Positions 1 to 9,283 are shown, counted from the stretch's first letter. The stretch: DNA of 64,000 nucleotides from Salipiger bermudensis (GCF_019801965.1 NZ_JAHVIA010000005.1:1-64000), one strand, 5' to 3'. Translations and numbers: made by a program. Notes: generated by a model from the letters alone, not told the origin.

Positions 1-105
1 CGCAAGATCGCCGAGAACGACTACGGCGCCCTCGGCGACACCTCGACCCTCGCCGATCCCTCGGTGGTCGACGACCTCATCGAAAACCGCGCCAACAAGG
101 GGTGA
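1..105 (+). CDS. acs: Acetyl-CoA synthetase (AMP-forming), C-terminal end only
   Basis: Only the last 34 codons are in the window, in frame from base 1 and ending in TGA at 103-105. The peptide contains GDTSTLADP followed by VVDDLIEN, which matches the extreme C-terminus of AMP-forming acetyl-CoA synthetases; the E. coli enzyme has [12 protein letters not shown] at the same place. The enzyme activates acetate to acetyl-CoA, releasing AMP and pyrophosphate. The catalytic and acetylatable lysine lies just upstream, outside the window. The identity is supported by context: an adenylate kinase that can recycle AMP and an acetate-type symporter follow on the same strand. The identification rests on one short conserved segment plus this context. 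Confidence 0.8.
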   Translation, partial: RKIAENDYGALGDTSTLADPSVVDDLIENRANKG

Positions 106-111
106 TCTGAG

Positions 112-798
112 ATGGACGGACAAACCATGACCGCCGCCCCCGTGCTCATCCTTCTCGGCCCTCCGGGGGCCGGGAAAGGCACCCAGGCGCGCATGCTCGA
201 AGAGAAATTCGGCCTCGTGCAGCTCTCGACCGGCGACCTTCTGCGCGCCGCCGTGGCCCAGGGCACCGAGGCTGGCAAGCAGGCCAAGGCCGTCATGGAA
301 GCCGGCGGGCTGGTCTCCGACGAGATCGTCATCGCCATCCTGCGCGACCGGCTCGCCGAGCCCGATTGCGCCAAGGGCGTGATCCTCGACGGCTTCCCGC
401 GCACCACCGTGCAGGCCGAGGCGCTTGACCGTCTTCTTGCCGAGACCGGCCAGAAGATCGACGCTGCGGTCAGCCTCGAGGTGGATGACGCCGCGATGGT
501 GACCCGGATCTCGGGCCGCTACACCTGCGGCGGGTGCGGCGAGGGCTATCACGACGCCTTCAAGCAGCCCGCCAAGGCGGGCGTCTGCGACAAGTGCGGC
601 GGCACCGAGATGAAGCGGCGCGCCGACGACAAGGCCGAGACCGTGGCCAGCCGGCTCGAGGCGTATCACGCCCAGACCGCGCCGCTGATCGGCTATTACG
701 AGGAGAAAGGGGCGCTGTCGCGGATCGACGCGATGGGCGCCATCGACAAGATCGCCGCCGATCTCGGCGCGATCGTGGAGGACGCGACGGCCCACTGA
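112..798 (+). CDS. adk: Adenylate kinase, zinc-lid type, in an acetate operon
   Basis: The enzyme converts AMP and ATP to two ADP in the cytoplasm. The P-loop GPPGAGKGT lies near residue 17, followed by the AMP-site LSTGDLLR and the DGFPRTTVQAE segment. The LID (about residues 140-165) carries two CxxC pairs (CGGC and CDKC), so it should hold structural zinc. The 228 residues match the long-lid family (about 215-225); an alternative ATG at 127 would give 223 residues, and neither start has a clear Shine-Dalgarno sequence. It starts 6 bp after the acs stop. The usual alphaproteobacterial adk sits in the ribosomal-protein operon after secY, so this is probably a second copy. Its likely job is to clear the AMP made by acetyl-CoA synthetase; this is inferred from position. 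Confidence 0.92.
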   Translation: MDGQTMTAAPVLILLGPPGAGKGTQARMLEEKFGLVQLSTGDLLRAAVAQGTEAGKQAKAVMEAGGLVSDEIVIAILRDRLAEPDCAKGVILDGFPRTTVQAEALDRLLAETGQKIDAAVSLEVDDAAMVTRISGRYTCGGCGEGYHDAFKQPAKAGVCDKCGGTEMKRRADDKAETVASRLEAYHAQTAPLIGYYEEKGALSRIDAMGAIDKIAADLGAIVEDATAH

Positions 799-865
799 GG
801 GCCGCCGCAGGGCCGCACCTCGGGACGGGGGCGGCCGGGACATCAAGGAGAGGAGGGACCCGCTC

Positions 866-1129
866 ATGGCGGATCACACATCGAGCGGCGAGGCCTATTG
901 GAAGGCCAACCTGCGCATCATCATCGTTAGCCTCATCATCTGGGCCATCTGCTCGTTCGGCTTCGGCATCCTGCTGCGCCCGATGCTCTCGGGCATCACG
1001 GTGGGCGGCACCGACCTGGGCTTCTGGTTTGCCCAGCAGGGCAGCATCCTGGTCTTCCTGGCGCTGATCTTCTTCTACGCCTTCCGGATGAACAAGCTCG
1101 ATAAAGAGCACGGCGTGGACGAGGAGTAA
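866..1129 (+). CDS. DUF4212 small subunit of a sodium/solute symporter
   Basis: An 87-residue membrane protein with two hydrophobic segments (about residues 15-37 and 54-74) and a charged C-terminal tail. It has the DUF4212 pattern: a YWKANLRI-like start followed by an aromatic-rich first helix. It has a strong AAGGAGAGGAGGG ribosome site and ends 6 bp before the large symporter gene. Family members are encoded directly upstream of VC_2705-type solute:sodium symporters and are thought to be their small subunit. Separate transport activity is not expected. The pairing here is textbook for the family, so the call is firm even though the molecular role is unproven. Confidence 0.88.
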   Translation: MADHTSSGEAYWKANLRIIIVSLIIWAICSFGFGILLRPMLSGITVGGTDLGFWFAQQGSILVFLALIFFYAFRMNKLDKEHGVDEE

Positions 1130-1135
1130 GTCGAT

Positions 1136-2914
1136 ATGGATCAGTTTACCATCAACCTGCTGTTCGTGGGCGCGTCGTTTGCGCTCTACATCGGCATCGC
1201 GATCTGGGCCCGCGCGGGTTCCACGTCGGAATTCTACGCCGCCGGTCGCGGCGTTCACCCGGTCACCAACGGCATGGCGACCGCGGCCGACTGGATGTCG
1301 GCGGCGTCGTTCATCTCGATGGCGGGCCTCATCGCCTTCGTCGGCTATGACAACTCGTCCTTCCTGATGGGCTGGACCGGCGGCTACGTGCTGCTGGCGC
1401 TGCTGCTTGCGCCCTACCTGCGCAAGTTCGGCAAGTTCACCGTGTCGGAGTTCATCGGCGACCGCTTCTACAGCCCGACCGCGCGCCTGGTGGCCGTGAT
1501 CTGCCTGATCATCGCCTCGACCACCTACGTGATCGGCCAGATGACAGGCGTCGGCGTGGCCTTCGGCCGCTTCCTCGAGGTCGACAGCACCACCGGCCTG
1601 CTGATCGGTGCGGTGATCGTCTTCGCCTACGCCGTGTTCGGCGGCATGAAGGGTGTGACCTACACCCAGGTGGCGCAGTACTGCGTGCTGATCCTCGCCT
1701 ACACCATCCCGGCGATCTTCATCTCGCTGCAGCTCACCGGCAATCCGATCCCGGCCCTTGGCCTGTTCGGCGACTCCACGTCGGGCGAGCCGCTGCTGGC
1801 GACACTCGACGGCATCGTGACCGATCTCGGCTTCGCCGAGTACACCGCGCACAACGGTGACACCTTCAACATGGTGCTCTTCACCCTGTCGCTGATGATC
1901 GGCACCGCCGGTCTGCCGCACGTCATCATGCGCTTCTTCACCGTGCCGAAGGTGGCCGACGCACGCTGGTCCGCCGGCTGGGCGCTGGTCTTCATCGCCC
2001 TGCTCTACCTGACCGCCCCGGCGGTGGGTGCCATGGCGCGCCTCAACATCACCCAGCAGTTCTGGCCGGAAGGTGTCGAGGGTCAGGCCGTATCGATCGA
2101 GCAGATCGAGAGCGATCCGACCTATGACTGGATGCAGACCTGGCAGCAGACCGGCCTTCTGGGCTGGGAAGACAAGAACGGCGACGGCCGCATCCAGTAC
2201 TACAACGATGCGTCCGACGCGATGGCCGAGCGTGCCGCGGCAGAAGGCTGGCAGGGCAACGAGCTCACCAACTTCAACCGTGACATCCTCGTTCTCGCCA
2301 ACCCCGAGATCGCCAACCTTCCGGGCTGGGTGATCGGTCTGGTGGCTGCCGGTGGCCTCGCCGCCGCGCTCTCCACCGCCGCCGGCCTGCTGCTCGCGAT
2401 CTCCTCGGCGGTGAGCCACGACCTGATGAAGGGTCAGCTGACCCCGAACATCAGCGAGAAGGGCGAACTGATGGCGGCGCGTGTCGCAATGGCGGTGGCC
2501 ATCGCGGTGGCGACCTGGCTGGGCCTCAACCCTCCGGGCTTCGCAGCACAGACCGTGGCCCTGGCCTTCGGTATCGCGGCGGCGTCGATCTTCCCGGTGC
2601 TGATGATGGGCATCTTCTCGAAGGTGAACAAGCAGGGCGCGGTTGCCGGCATGCTGGCAGGCCTGCTCACCACCCTGATCTACATCTTCCTGCACAAGGG
2701 CTGGTTCTTCATCCCCGACACCAACGCCTTCACCGATGCCGATCCGCTGCTCGGCACCATCAAGTCGACCTCGTTCGGCGCGGTGGGTGCGGTGATCAAC
2801 TTCGCGGTCGCGTTCACCGTCTCCAAGATGACGGCACCGATCCCGCGGGAGATCAGCGAGCTGGTGGAAAGCGTGCGCGTGCCGCGTGGCGCGGGCGCAG
2901 CCCAGGACCACTAA
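1136..2914 (+). CDS. Sodium:solute symporter, VC_2705/ActP-like (probable acetate uptake)
   Basis: A 592-residue polytopic inner-membrane protein of the SSS family. The N-terminus shows the usual short first helix and then FYAAGRGVHPVTNGMATAADWMSAASF, here quoted in parts (FYAAGRG; TAADWMSAASF), the conserved sodium-site region of ActP-like carriers. About 13 helices are visible, with a soluble insertion at about residues 320-380 (GQAVSIEQIESD to NFNRDIL) that is typical of the VC_2705 subfamily. It follows its DUF4212 partner and acs/adk, so acetate or another short-chain monocarboxylate is the likely substrate. True ActP lacks the DUF4212 partner, so the symbol actP is withheld. A double terminator follows. 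Confidence 0.9.
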   Translation: MDQFTINLLFVGASFALYIGIAIWARAGSTSEFYAAGRGVHPVTNGMATAADWMSAASFISMAGLIAFVGYDNSSFLMGWTGGYVLLALLLAPYLRKFGKFTVSEFIGDRFYSPTARLVAVICLIIASTTYVIGQMTGVGVAFGRFLEVDSTTGLLIGAVIVFAYAVFGGMKGVTYTQVAQYCVLILAYTIPAIFISLQLTGNPIPALGLFGDSTSGEPLLATLDGIVTDLGFAEYTAHNGDTFNMVLFTLSLMIGTAGLPHVIMRFFTVPKVADARWSAGWALVFIALLYLTAPAVGAMARLNITQQFWPEGVEGQAVSIEQIESDPTYDWMQTWQQTGLLGWEDKNGDGRIQYYNDASDAMAERAAAEGWQGNELTNFNRDILVLANPEIANLPGWVIGLVAAGGLAAALSTAAGLLLAISSAVSHDLMKGQLTPNISEKGELMAARVAMAVAIAVATWLGLNPPGFAAQTVALAFGIAAASIFPVLMMGIFSKVNKQGAVAGMLAGLLTTLIYIFLHKGWFFIPDTNAFTDADPLLGTIKSTSFGAVGAVINFAVAFTVSKMTAPIPREISELVESVRVPRGAGAAQDH

Positions 2915-2926
2915 GCCTCAAGGGTC

Positions 2927-2946
2927 AGGCCGCGCGGCGGCCTTTC
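2927..2946 (+). terminator. Hairpin directly after the symporter gene
   Basis: Perfect 7-bp stem AGGCCGC/GCGGCCT with a 3-nt loop at 2927-2943, 13 bp after the symporter stop and followed by TTCCCC. It has few T residues, so it may be a weak terminator or an mRNA 3' stabiliser ahead of the stronger one downstream. Confidence 0.55.
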
Positions 2947-2958
2947 CCCTACCCTTTC

Positions 2959-2995
2959 ATCCCGTCCCGCGTTACTCCGGGGCGGGATTTTCGTT
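2959..2995 (+). terminator. Rho-independent terminator
   Basis: Stem ATCCCGTCCC (2959-2968) pairs with GGGGCGGGAT (2979-2988) with one G-U wobble and a 10-nt loop, followed by TTTCGTTT. It closes the acs-adk-symporter transcript before the signalling gene that follows, which therefore probably has its own promoter or depends on read-through. Confidence 0.75.
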
Positions 2996-3026
2996 TCCAC
3001 CGTTCCGCCTGACCGGGAGGGCCGCC

Positions 3027-4850
3027 ATGCCGATCGCACCCGAAGAGCTGCTCCGCTTCCTCAGCGGCGTGCACCCGTATGACGCGCTCGACACCGACGC
3101 GCTGGAAAGCCTGGTGCCGCAATTCGTGCAGCGCCGCCTCCCCGCCGGCGAGCCGATCTATGCCTACGGCCACCCGCTCGAGGGGCTCTACCTGATCCAT
3201 TCCGGGCAGGTCGAGATCCGCGACGAGAACGAGGTCGTGGTCTCGCTGCTGGGGCCGCGCAACTCCTTCGGCGAGCGCGGGCTGGCGCGCGACGGCATCG
3301 CCGCCACCTCGGCCCGCACGGTCGAGGAGACGCTGCTGCTGATGCTGCCGGTCTATGCCTTCAACGAGCTGGTGCGCGAGCACCCGGCCTCGAAGCGCTT
3401 CTTCGACCGCTCGCGCGGCGCCAAGCCGCGCAAGACCGACCTCGCCCACAGCCGGGTCGAGACGCTGATGGCCCCCAAGCCGCTGACCCTGCCGCCCTCG
3501 GCCACCGTGCAGGAGGCCGCGAAAGCGATGGCCGAGCGCCACGTCTCCTCGGTTTGCGTCACCGACGCCGAGCGGCTTCTCGGCATCCTCACCGTCCGCG
3601 ACGTCTCGGGCAAGGTGGTGGGCGCCGGCCTGCCCTTCGACACGCCGCTGGCGCGCGTGATGACCGTCGATCCGATGACCCTGCCGCCCTCTGCCATCGG
3701 CTCGGACGTGCTGCACATGATGATGGAGCGCAATATCGGCCACGTGCCGGTGAGCGAGGGCGGCAAGCTTGTCGGCATGGTCACCCAGACCGACCTGACC
3801 CGCTTCCAGGCGGTCAGCTCCGCCGAGCTGGTGGCCGAGATCGCCCGCGCCGAGAGCCCTGCCCGCATGGCCGAGGTCACCGCGCGCATCCCGCAGCTTC
3901 TGGCGCAGCTCGTCGCCAGCGGCAACCGCCACGAGGTGGTGACGCGGCTGATCACAGACATCGCCGACACCGCCACCCGCCGCCTGCTGGCGCTTGGCGA
4001 AGAGACGCTCGGCGCGTCGCCGGTGCCCTATCTCTGGCTTGCCTGCGGCTCGCAGGGGCGTCAGGAGCAGACCGGCATCTCGGATCAGGACAACTGCCTG
4101 TTCCTCGACAATGCCGCCAGCGACGACGACCTGCGCTACTTCGCGGAGCTCGCCAAGTTCGTCAGCGACGGGCTCGATGCTGCGGGCTACTACTACTGCC
4201 CCGGCGAGATGATGGCGACCAACCCGCAATGGTGCCAGCGCGTCGGAACATGGCGGCAGTATTTCACCAACTGGATCAAGAAGCCCGATCCCAAGGCGCA
4301 GATGCTGGCCTCGGTGATGTTCGACCTGCGCCCGATCGGCGGCACCAAGGCGCTTTACGAGGAGCTGCAGGCCGAGACGCTGGCGGCGGCGGCGAAGAAC
4401 TCGATCTTCGTGGCCCACATGATCTCGAACTCGCTCAAGCACACGCCGCCCCTTGGCCTTCTGCGCGGCTTCGCCACGATCCGCTCGGGCGAGCACAAGA
4501 ACACCGTCGATCTCAAGCATAACGGCGTGGTGCCGGTGGTCGATCTGGCGCGGGTCTACGCGCTGCAGGGCGAGCTTGCGGAGGTCAACACCCGCGCCCG
4601 CCTCGAGGCGGCGGTGGCGGCGGGCAAGCTCTCGGGCTCGGGCGGGCAGGATCTGCTCGACGCCTACGACCTGATCGCCGAGACCCGTCTCGAGCATCAG
4701 GCGGCACAGGTGAAGCGCGGCGAGGCGCCCGACAACTACCTCGCCCCCGCCGACCTGTCGGATTTTGAGCGAAGTCATCTGCGCGATGCCTTCGTGGTGA
4801 TAAAGTCGCTGCAATCGGCCCTCGGGCACGGGCGCGGCATGCTGGGCTAG
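3027..4850 (+). CDS. cNMP-binding/CBS-pair/DUF294 nucleotidyltransferase-like regulator
   Basis: A 607-residue cytoplasmic protein. The order is a cyclic-nucleotide-binding fold (about residues 15-115), two CBS domains (about 140-265), a DUF294 nucleotidyltransferase-like domain with GSQGR near residue 341 followed by SDQDN (the GS...DxD pattern of GlnD-like transferases), and the DUF294 C-terminal domain. Start ATG 3027 was chosen because GGGAGG lies 8 bp upstream; a longer frame to 2886 would run back into the terminator. Family members sit beside VC_2705-type symporters and DnaQ-like exonucleases, and are thought to sense adenylates and modify or regulate a partner. The target is unknown. 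Confidence 0.85.
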   Translation: MPIAPEELLRFLSGVHPYDALDTDALESLVPQFVQRRLPAGEPIYAYGHPLEGLYLIHSGQVEIRDENEVVVSLLGPRNSFGERGLARDGIAATSARTVEETLLLMLPVYAFNELVREHPASKRFFDRSRGAKPRKTDLAHSRVETLMAPKPLTLPPSATVQEAAKAMAERHVSSVCVTDAERLLGILTVRDVSGKVVGAGLPFDTPLARVMTVDPMTLPPSAIGSDVLHMMMERNIGHVPVSEGGKLVGMVTQTDLTRFQAVSSAELVAEIARAESPARMAEVTARIPQLLAQLVASGNRHEVVTRLITDIADTATRRLLALGEETLGASPVPYLWLACGSQGRQEQTGISDQDNCLFLDNAASDDDLRYFAELAKFVSDGLDAAGYYYCPGEMMATNPQWCQRVGTWRQYFTNWIKKPDPKAQMLASVMFDLRPIGGTKALYEELQAETLAAAAKNSIFVAHMISNSLKHTPPLGLLRGFATIRSGEHKNTVDLKHNGVVPVVDLARVYALQGELAEVNTRARLEAAVAAGKLSGSGGQDLLDAYDLIAETRLEHQAAQVKRGEAPDNYLAPADLSDFERSHLRDAFVVIKSLQSALGHGRGMLG

Positions 4851-4874
4851 GGCCCGCTCTCTGGGAGGAGAAGA

Positions 4875-5387
4875 ATGTTTCTGGAACTGATCGCCGTTTT
4901 CGTCGCGGGCTTTGCCGGTGCGGGCGCCATCATGCTGCTCAACAAGGTCTTCGGCGGACGGCTGCCACGCTGGCTGGCGCCGGTGGGCGCGGGCGTGGCG
5001 ATGATCGCCACCACGATCTCGAGCGAGTATGGCTGGTACGGGCGCACCGCCGAGGCGCTGCCCGAGGGCTTCACCGTGGCCCAGGTGCATGAGTCGCGCG
5101 CGCTCTACCGCCCCTGGACCTACGCCGTGCCGATGGTCGACCGCTTCATCGCCGTCGATCACGGCACCCGCCGCGCCAATAGCGAGACCGAGGGGCTCTA
5201 TCTCGCCGATCTCTACTTCTTCGCACGCTGGCAGCCGGTGCAGTCGGTCGAGATGATGGTCGATTGCGTCAACCACCGCCGCGCCGACCCGGCAGGAGGC
5301 GACGGCGGCGCGCCGGTCTGGCGCGAGGCGGGTGCGGATGACGCCATCGTCGCGGCGGTCTGCGACGCGCCGGAGGGCACCGCATGA
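4875..5387 (+). CDS. Small two-helix membrane protein of unknown function
   Basis: 170 residues with a strong GGGAGGAGAAG ribosome site. Two hydrophobic segments (about residues 2-20 and 33-50) are followed by a hydrophilic domain with a cysteine-containing C-terminal half (VDCVNH, AAVCD). I do not recognise the family. It sits between the DUF294 regulator (24 bp upstream) and the exonuclease (4-bp ATGA overlap downstream), so it is probably translationally coupled to the exonuclease and part of the same unit. The topology suggests a membrane anchor with a soluble domain of about 115 residues. Confidence 0.75.
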   Translation: MFLELIAVFVAGFAGAGAIMLLNKVFGGRLPRWLAPVGAGVAMIATTISSEYGWYGRTAEALPEGFTVAQVHESRALYRPWTYAVPMVDRFIAVDHGTRRANSETEGLYLADLYFFARWQPVQSVEMMVDCVNHRRADPAGGDGGAPVWREAGADDAIVAAVCDAPEGTA

Positions 5388-6793
5388 TCACCAAGCTGAG
5401 CCTGCGGCTGCGGATCTTCCTGTTCTTCGTGCTGCTGGGCCTCGGCGGCAGCGTGGCGGTGGGCATCGCGCTGGGGTTCGGCTACGTCCGCGCGCTCGAC
5501 ACCACCCCCGCCAACGGCTTCGTCTTCGCCGGCATCCTCTCGGCGCTGGCGCTGCTGGCGCTGACCGCCGGGATCTGGCTGCTGTTCGACGAGAACGTCG
5601 CCAAGCCGATCGAGAAGCTCGCCGCCGAGATGCGGGTGCGCGCCCATGCCGGCGTCGCCCGCGAGGTCGACCTGCAATCGGCGCGCTATCTCGGCGATCT
5701 CGCCCATGCCGCCCACGCGGTCTCCGAGCGGCTCACCGACAGCACGATGGACACCGCCCAGAAGATCGCGCTCGAGACCGAGCGGCTGGCGCGTGAGAAG
5801 GAGCGCCTCACCGCCCTGCTCACCGAGATCCCGGTGGCGATGATCCTGGTGAACCCGCGCGGCCAGATCGTGCTCTACGACGGCCAGGCGGCGGAGGTGC
5901 TGGCGCAGCTGCACGTGCCGCGCCTGAACGCGCCGCTGTCCGATTTCTTCGAGGCCAAGGGGCTCGATGCGGCGGTGAAGACGCTGCACAAGACCGGCCG
6001 CGAGGTGAGCTTCGTGGCCGAGGGTGTCGACGGCGCGCAGAGCTATTCGGCGCGGCTGAAACCGATGGAGGGCGGCGGCTACATGATGGTGATCGACGGC
6101 GCCCAGACCCACATGGCGCCCGAGGCCGAGCGCCCGCTGGTCTATGATTTCGACCTTCTGACCCACGATGCCCCCGAGGCGGTCGAGGAGACGCCGCTGG
6201 CGGCGCTGAGCTACACCGTGTTCGACACCGAGACCACGGGGCTTCTGCCGCACAAGGACGAGGTCGTGCAGATCGGCGCGGTGCGGGTGCTGAACGGGCG
6301 CATCGTGCCCGGCGAGGTGATGGACCAGCTGGTCGATCCCGGCATCCCGATCCCGCCCAGCTCCACGAAGGTGCACCAGGTCAGCGACGCGATGGTGCGG
6401 GGCCAGCCCGACATCGCCGAGGCCGGGCGGCGCTTTCACCGCTTCGCTAAGGGCTCGGTCATAGTGGCGCACAATGCGCCCTTCGACATGGCCTTCCTGC
6501 GCCGCCACCGCGCCCGCATGGGGGTCGAGTGGGATCACCCGATCCTCGACACCGTGCTGCTCTCGGCGGTGCTGTTCGGGGCCAGCCAGACCCACACGCT
6601 CGATGCGCTTTGCGAGCGGCTCGGCGTCGAGATCCCGCCGCAGCTGCGCCACACGGCGCTCGGCGATGCCCATGCCACGGCGCAGGTGCTGGTGATGATG
6701 CTGCCGATGCTTCAGGCCCGCGGCATGACAACGTTCGGCGACGTGCTCGAGGAGACCCGCAAGCACGGCCGTCTGCTCGAAGACCTGAACTGA
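5384..6793 (+). CDS. Membrane-anchored DEDDh 3'-5' exonuclease (DnaQ-like)
   Basis: 469 residues. Two N-terminal transmembrane helices (about residues 8-30 and 45-67) are followed by a HAMP-like linker, a helical segment and a PAS-like region (about 140-235), then a C-terminal exonuclease domain. Exonuclease signatures are FDTETTG near residue 281 (Exo I, catalytic D and E), a central HNAPFD motif (Exo II) and HTALGDAHAT near 423 (Exo III, H and D). This layout looks like a sensor histidine kinase whose kinase was replaced by a polymerase III epsilon-type nuclease. Genes of this kind accompany DUF294 regulators and acetate-type symporters. The nuclease substrate (DNA, RNA or a small nucleotide) is unknown. 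Confidence 0.88.
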   Translation: MITKLSLRLRIFLFFVLLGLGGSVAVGIALGFGYVRALDTTPANGFVFAGILSALALLALTAGIWLLFDENVAKPIEKLAAEMRVRAHAGVAREVDLQSARYLGDLAHAAHAVSERLTDSTMDTAQKIALETERLAREKERLTALLTEIPVAMILVNPRGQIVLYDGQAAEVLAQLHVPRLNAPLSDFFEAKGLDAAVKTLHKTGREVSFVAEGVDGAQSYSARLKPMEGGGYMMVIDGAQTHMAPEAERPLVYDFDLLTHDAPEAVEETPLAALSYTVFDTETTGLLPHKDEVVQIGAVRVLNGRIVPGEVMDQLVDPGIPIPPSSTKVHQVSDAMVRGQPDIAEAGRRFHRFAKGSVIVAHNAPFDMAFLRRHRARMGVEWDHPILDTVLLSAVLFGASQTHTLDALCERLGVEIPPQLRHTALGDAHATAQVLVMMLPMLQARGMTTFGDVLEETRKHGRLLEDLN

Positions 6794-6855
6794 AGCCCCC
6801 CCCCGGCAGAGCGCAGACGCGCCCTGCCCTCAAAGCCCGCCCGCGGGGACCTCCG

Positions 6856-8178
6856 TCAGCCCAGCACCGCCTTCATCGCGGCGTCGAGCTTGTCGACCAG
6901 CTCGCCCACCTGATCCTCGCTGAGGATGAAGGGCGGCGCGAGCAGGATGTGGTCGCCATTGGCGCCGTCGATGGTGCCACTCATCGGGTAGCAGATCAGA
7001 CCCTCGGCGAAGGCCGCCTTCTTGAGCTTGCCCGCCACCCCTTTCGCGGGATCGAGCGGCGCCTTGGTGTCGCGATCCGCCACCAGCTCAATGCCGAGAA
7101 ACAGCCCCCGGCCCCGGATGTCGCCGACATTGGCGTGCTGGCCGAAGCGCTCTTCCAGCGCACCGCGCAGCATCGCCCCGACAGGTGCCACCCGCTCGAC
7201 CAGCTTGTCGTCCACCAGCCGGTCGAGCACCGCGTTGGCGCCGGCGCAGGAGGTCGGGTGGCCGAGATAGGTGTGGCCGTGCTGGAAGAAGCCCGAGCCG
7301 TTCTCGATGGCGGCGTAGATCTCCGCCGAGCACAGCATCGCCCCGATCGGCGCGTAGCCCGCGCCCAGACCCTTGGCGATGGCGCAGATGTCGGGCGAGA
7401 CGCCATCCTGCTCGCAGGCGAAGAGCGTGCCGGTGCGGCCCATGCCGCACATCACCTCGTCGAGGATCAGCAGGATGCCGTTCGCGTCACAGATCTCGCG
7501 GATGCGCTTGAAATAGCCCGGAACCGAGGGCACCGCTCCCGCCGTCGCGCCGACCACCGGCTCGGCCACGAAGGCCATGACGTTCTCGGCGCCGAGCTCC
7601 TCGATCTTCTCCTTGATCTCCAGCGCCAGCCGTGCGCCGTATTGCTCCTCGGTCTCGCCGGGATGGATGCCGCGATAGGCGTAGCACGGGGCAACGTGAT
7701 GCACGTCGATCAGCAGCGGCGCGAAAGGCTCCCTGCGCCATATGTTCCCGCCGGTCGCCAATGCGCCGAGAGTGTTTCCGTGATAGCTCTGCCGGCGCGC
7801 GATGATGTGGCGCCGCGCCGGTTCGCCCTTCTCGAGGTAGTACTGCCGCGCCAGCTTCAGCGCCGACTCCATCGCCTCGGACCCGCCGGCGACCACGTAG
7901 ACCCGGTCAAGCCCTTCAGGCGCCAGCGAAATCAGCCTGTCCGCGAGGCGCTCGGCGGGCTCGGATGTGAAAAAGCCGGTATGCGCGAAGGCCACTTGCC
8001 CAAGCTGCGCCTGCATCGCCGCAACGACCTTCGAATCGCTGTGCCCGAGGCAGGACACCGCCGCGCCCCCGGAGCCGTCGAGGTAGGCCTTGCCATTGGA
8101 ATCGTAGAGATAAGCGCCCTCGCCGCGGGAAACGACCGGCGGGAGAGACTTGGTGTGACGCGGGAAAATATGAGACAT
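6856..8178 (-). CDS. Class III PLP-dependent aminotransferase
   Basis: 440 residues, the normal size for class III (omega) aminotransferases. The PLP lysine lies in [15 protein letters not shown] near residue 268, preceded by the [14 protein letters not shown] strand carrying the PLP-binding aspartate. The start at 8178 has an AAGGATGG ribosome site on the minus strand; upstream in-frame ATG codons lack one. The enzyme probably transfers an amino group between an omega-amino compound or amino acid and pyruvate or 2-oxoglutarate. It is divergent from a TAXI-TRAP transporter, so the imported compound may be its substrate or product. The exact substrate cannot be read from sequence. Confidence 0.9.
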   Translation of the reverse strand: MSHIFPRHTKSLPPVVSRGEGAYLYDSNGKAYLDGSGGAAVSCLGHSDSKVVAAMQAQLGQVAFAHTGFFTSEPAERLADRLISLAPEGLDRVYVVAGGSEAMESALKLARQYYLEKGEPARRHIIARRQSYHGNTLGALATGGNIWRREPFAPLLIDVHHVAPCYAYRGIHPGETEEQYGARLALEIKEKIEELGAENVMAFVAEPVVGATAGAVPSVPGYFKRIREICDANGILLILDEVMCGMGRTGTLFACEQDGVSPDICAIAKGLGAGYAPIGAMLCSAEIYAAIENGSGFFQHGHTYLGHPTSCAGANAVLDRLVDDKLVERVAPVGAMLRGALEERFGQHANVGDIRGRGLFLGIELVADRDTKAPLDPAKGVAGKLKKAAFAEGLICYPMSGTIDGANGDHILLAPPFILSEDQVGELVDKLDAAMKAVLG

Positions 8179-8303
8179 CGCGGACCATCCTTGAGCCTGA
8201 CGCGGGGTCATGCATCGGCAATCTTGCCCTGTTTGCATCCTCGCTTAGTTCTGGGCACTATCATCAGCACAAATTCAATCAAGATCACAGGGAGAACGAT
8301 CTG
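8179..8303. promoter_or_regulatory. Divergent promoter region, aminotransferase / TAXI transporter
   Basis: This 125-bp gap must hold the promoters for both directions. CACTATCAT around 8258-8266 could supply a -10 for the plus strand, but no convincing -35 or dyad operator was found. Only the position is firm. Confidence 0.4.
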
Positions 8304-9269
8304 ATGAAAACCACCCTCTTCGGCGCCGTCCTGTCTGGCGCGCTCGTCATGGGCGCGGCAGCCAGCGCGCAGGACCAGCAGTTCATCTCCATCGGGACCG
8401 GCGGCGTGACCGGCGTGTACTACCCGACCGGCGGCGCGATCTGCCGTCTGGTGAACAAGAGCCGCAAGGAGCACGGCATCCGCTGCGCGGTCGAATCGAC
8501 CGGCGGCTCGGTCTACAACATCAACACCATCAAGGCCGGCGAGCTCGAGTTCGGCGTGGCCCAGTCCGACTGGCAGTACCACGCCTATAACGGCAGCTCG
8601 CAGTTCTCCGACAACCCGTTCCCCGAGCTGCGCGCGGTGTTCTCGGTCCACCCCGAGCCCTTCACCCTGCTCGCCCGCGCCGATGCCGGCGTCGAGAAGT
8701 TCGAGGACATCGCCGGCAAGCGTGTGAACGTGGGTAACCCGGGCTCCGGCCAGCGCGCCACGATGGAAGTCGTCATGGACGCCTTCGGCATCGGCATGGA
8801 CGATCTCGCCCTCGCCACCGAGTACAAGGGCTCCGAGATGGCCCAGCAGCTCTGCGACGGCAACATCGACGCGATGATCTACACCGTGGGCCACCCGGCG
8901 GCGGCGATCCAGGAAGCCACCACCACCTGCGACGTGAAGCTCATCGACGTGGTCGGCGAGCCGATCGACAAGCTCGTGGCCGACAACCCCTACTACCGCG
9001 TCGCCACCATCCCCGGCGGCATGTACGCGGGCAATGACGAAGACACCACCACCTTCGGTGTCGGCGCCACCTTCGTGACCTCCTCCGAGGTGCCGGAAGA
9101 CGTGGTCTACGTTGTTGCCAAGTCGGTGATGGAAAACATCTCGGACTTCCAGCAGCTGCACCCGGCCTTCGCCAATCTCGATCCGGCACAGATGGTCCAG
9201 GATGGTCTGTCGGCGCCGCTGCACCCCGGTGCAGAGAAGGCCTACAAAGAGCTGGGCCTGATGGAATAA
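8304..9269 (+). CDS. TAXI-family TRAP transporter solute-binding protein
   Basis: 321 residues with a Sec signal peptide (about residues 1-23, cleavage after AASA-Q). The mature start [20 protein letters not shown] contains the GTGGxxGxYYPxGG signature of TAXI (TRAP-associated extracytoplasmic immunogenic) proteins. It binds a ligand in the periplasm and delivers it to the fused permease encoded downstream. GGGAG lies 8-12 bp before the ATG. Characterised TAXI proteins bind glutamate/glutamine-like or other dicarboxylate ligands, but the substrate here is open. An 11-bp stem-loop follows the stop, which would favour higher levels of this binding protein than of the permease. Confidence 0.93.
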   Translation: MKTTLFGAVLSGALVMGAAASAQDQQFISIGTGGVTGVYYPTGGAICRLVNKSRKEHGIRCAVESTGGSVYNINTIKAGELEFGVAQSDWQYHAYNGSSQFSDNPFPELRAVFSVHPEPFTLLARADAGVEKFEDIAGKRVNVGNPGSGQRATMEVVMDAFGIGMDDLALATEYKGSEMAQQLCDGNIDAMIYTVGHPAAAIQEATTTCDVKLIDVVGEPIDKLVADNPYYRVATIPGGMYAGNDEDTTTFGVGATFVTSSEVPEDVVYVVAKSVMENISDFQQLHPAFANLDPAQMVQDGLSAPLHPGAEKAYKELGLME

Positions 9270-9283
9270 GGGCACGCTTGCCC

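Noticed and set aside
560-2911. Very long minus-strand open frame opposite the adk/symporter genes
   Set aside because: It is antisense to well-supported genes, is extremely rich in His/Arg/Gly/Asp as expected for the opposite strand of GC-rich coding DNA, and has no family motif or ribosome site.
1136-2914. Naming the symporter ActP
   Set aside because: Its DUF4212 partner and the soluble insertion place it in the VC_2705-type subfamily; acetate transport is probable from context only.
2886-3026. Longer start for the DUF294 gene
   Set aside because: The extension overlaps the symporter gene and two terminator hairpins; ATG 3027 has a good ribosome site.
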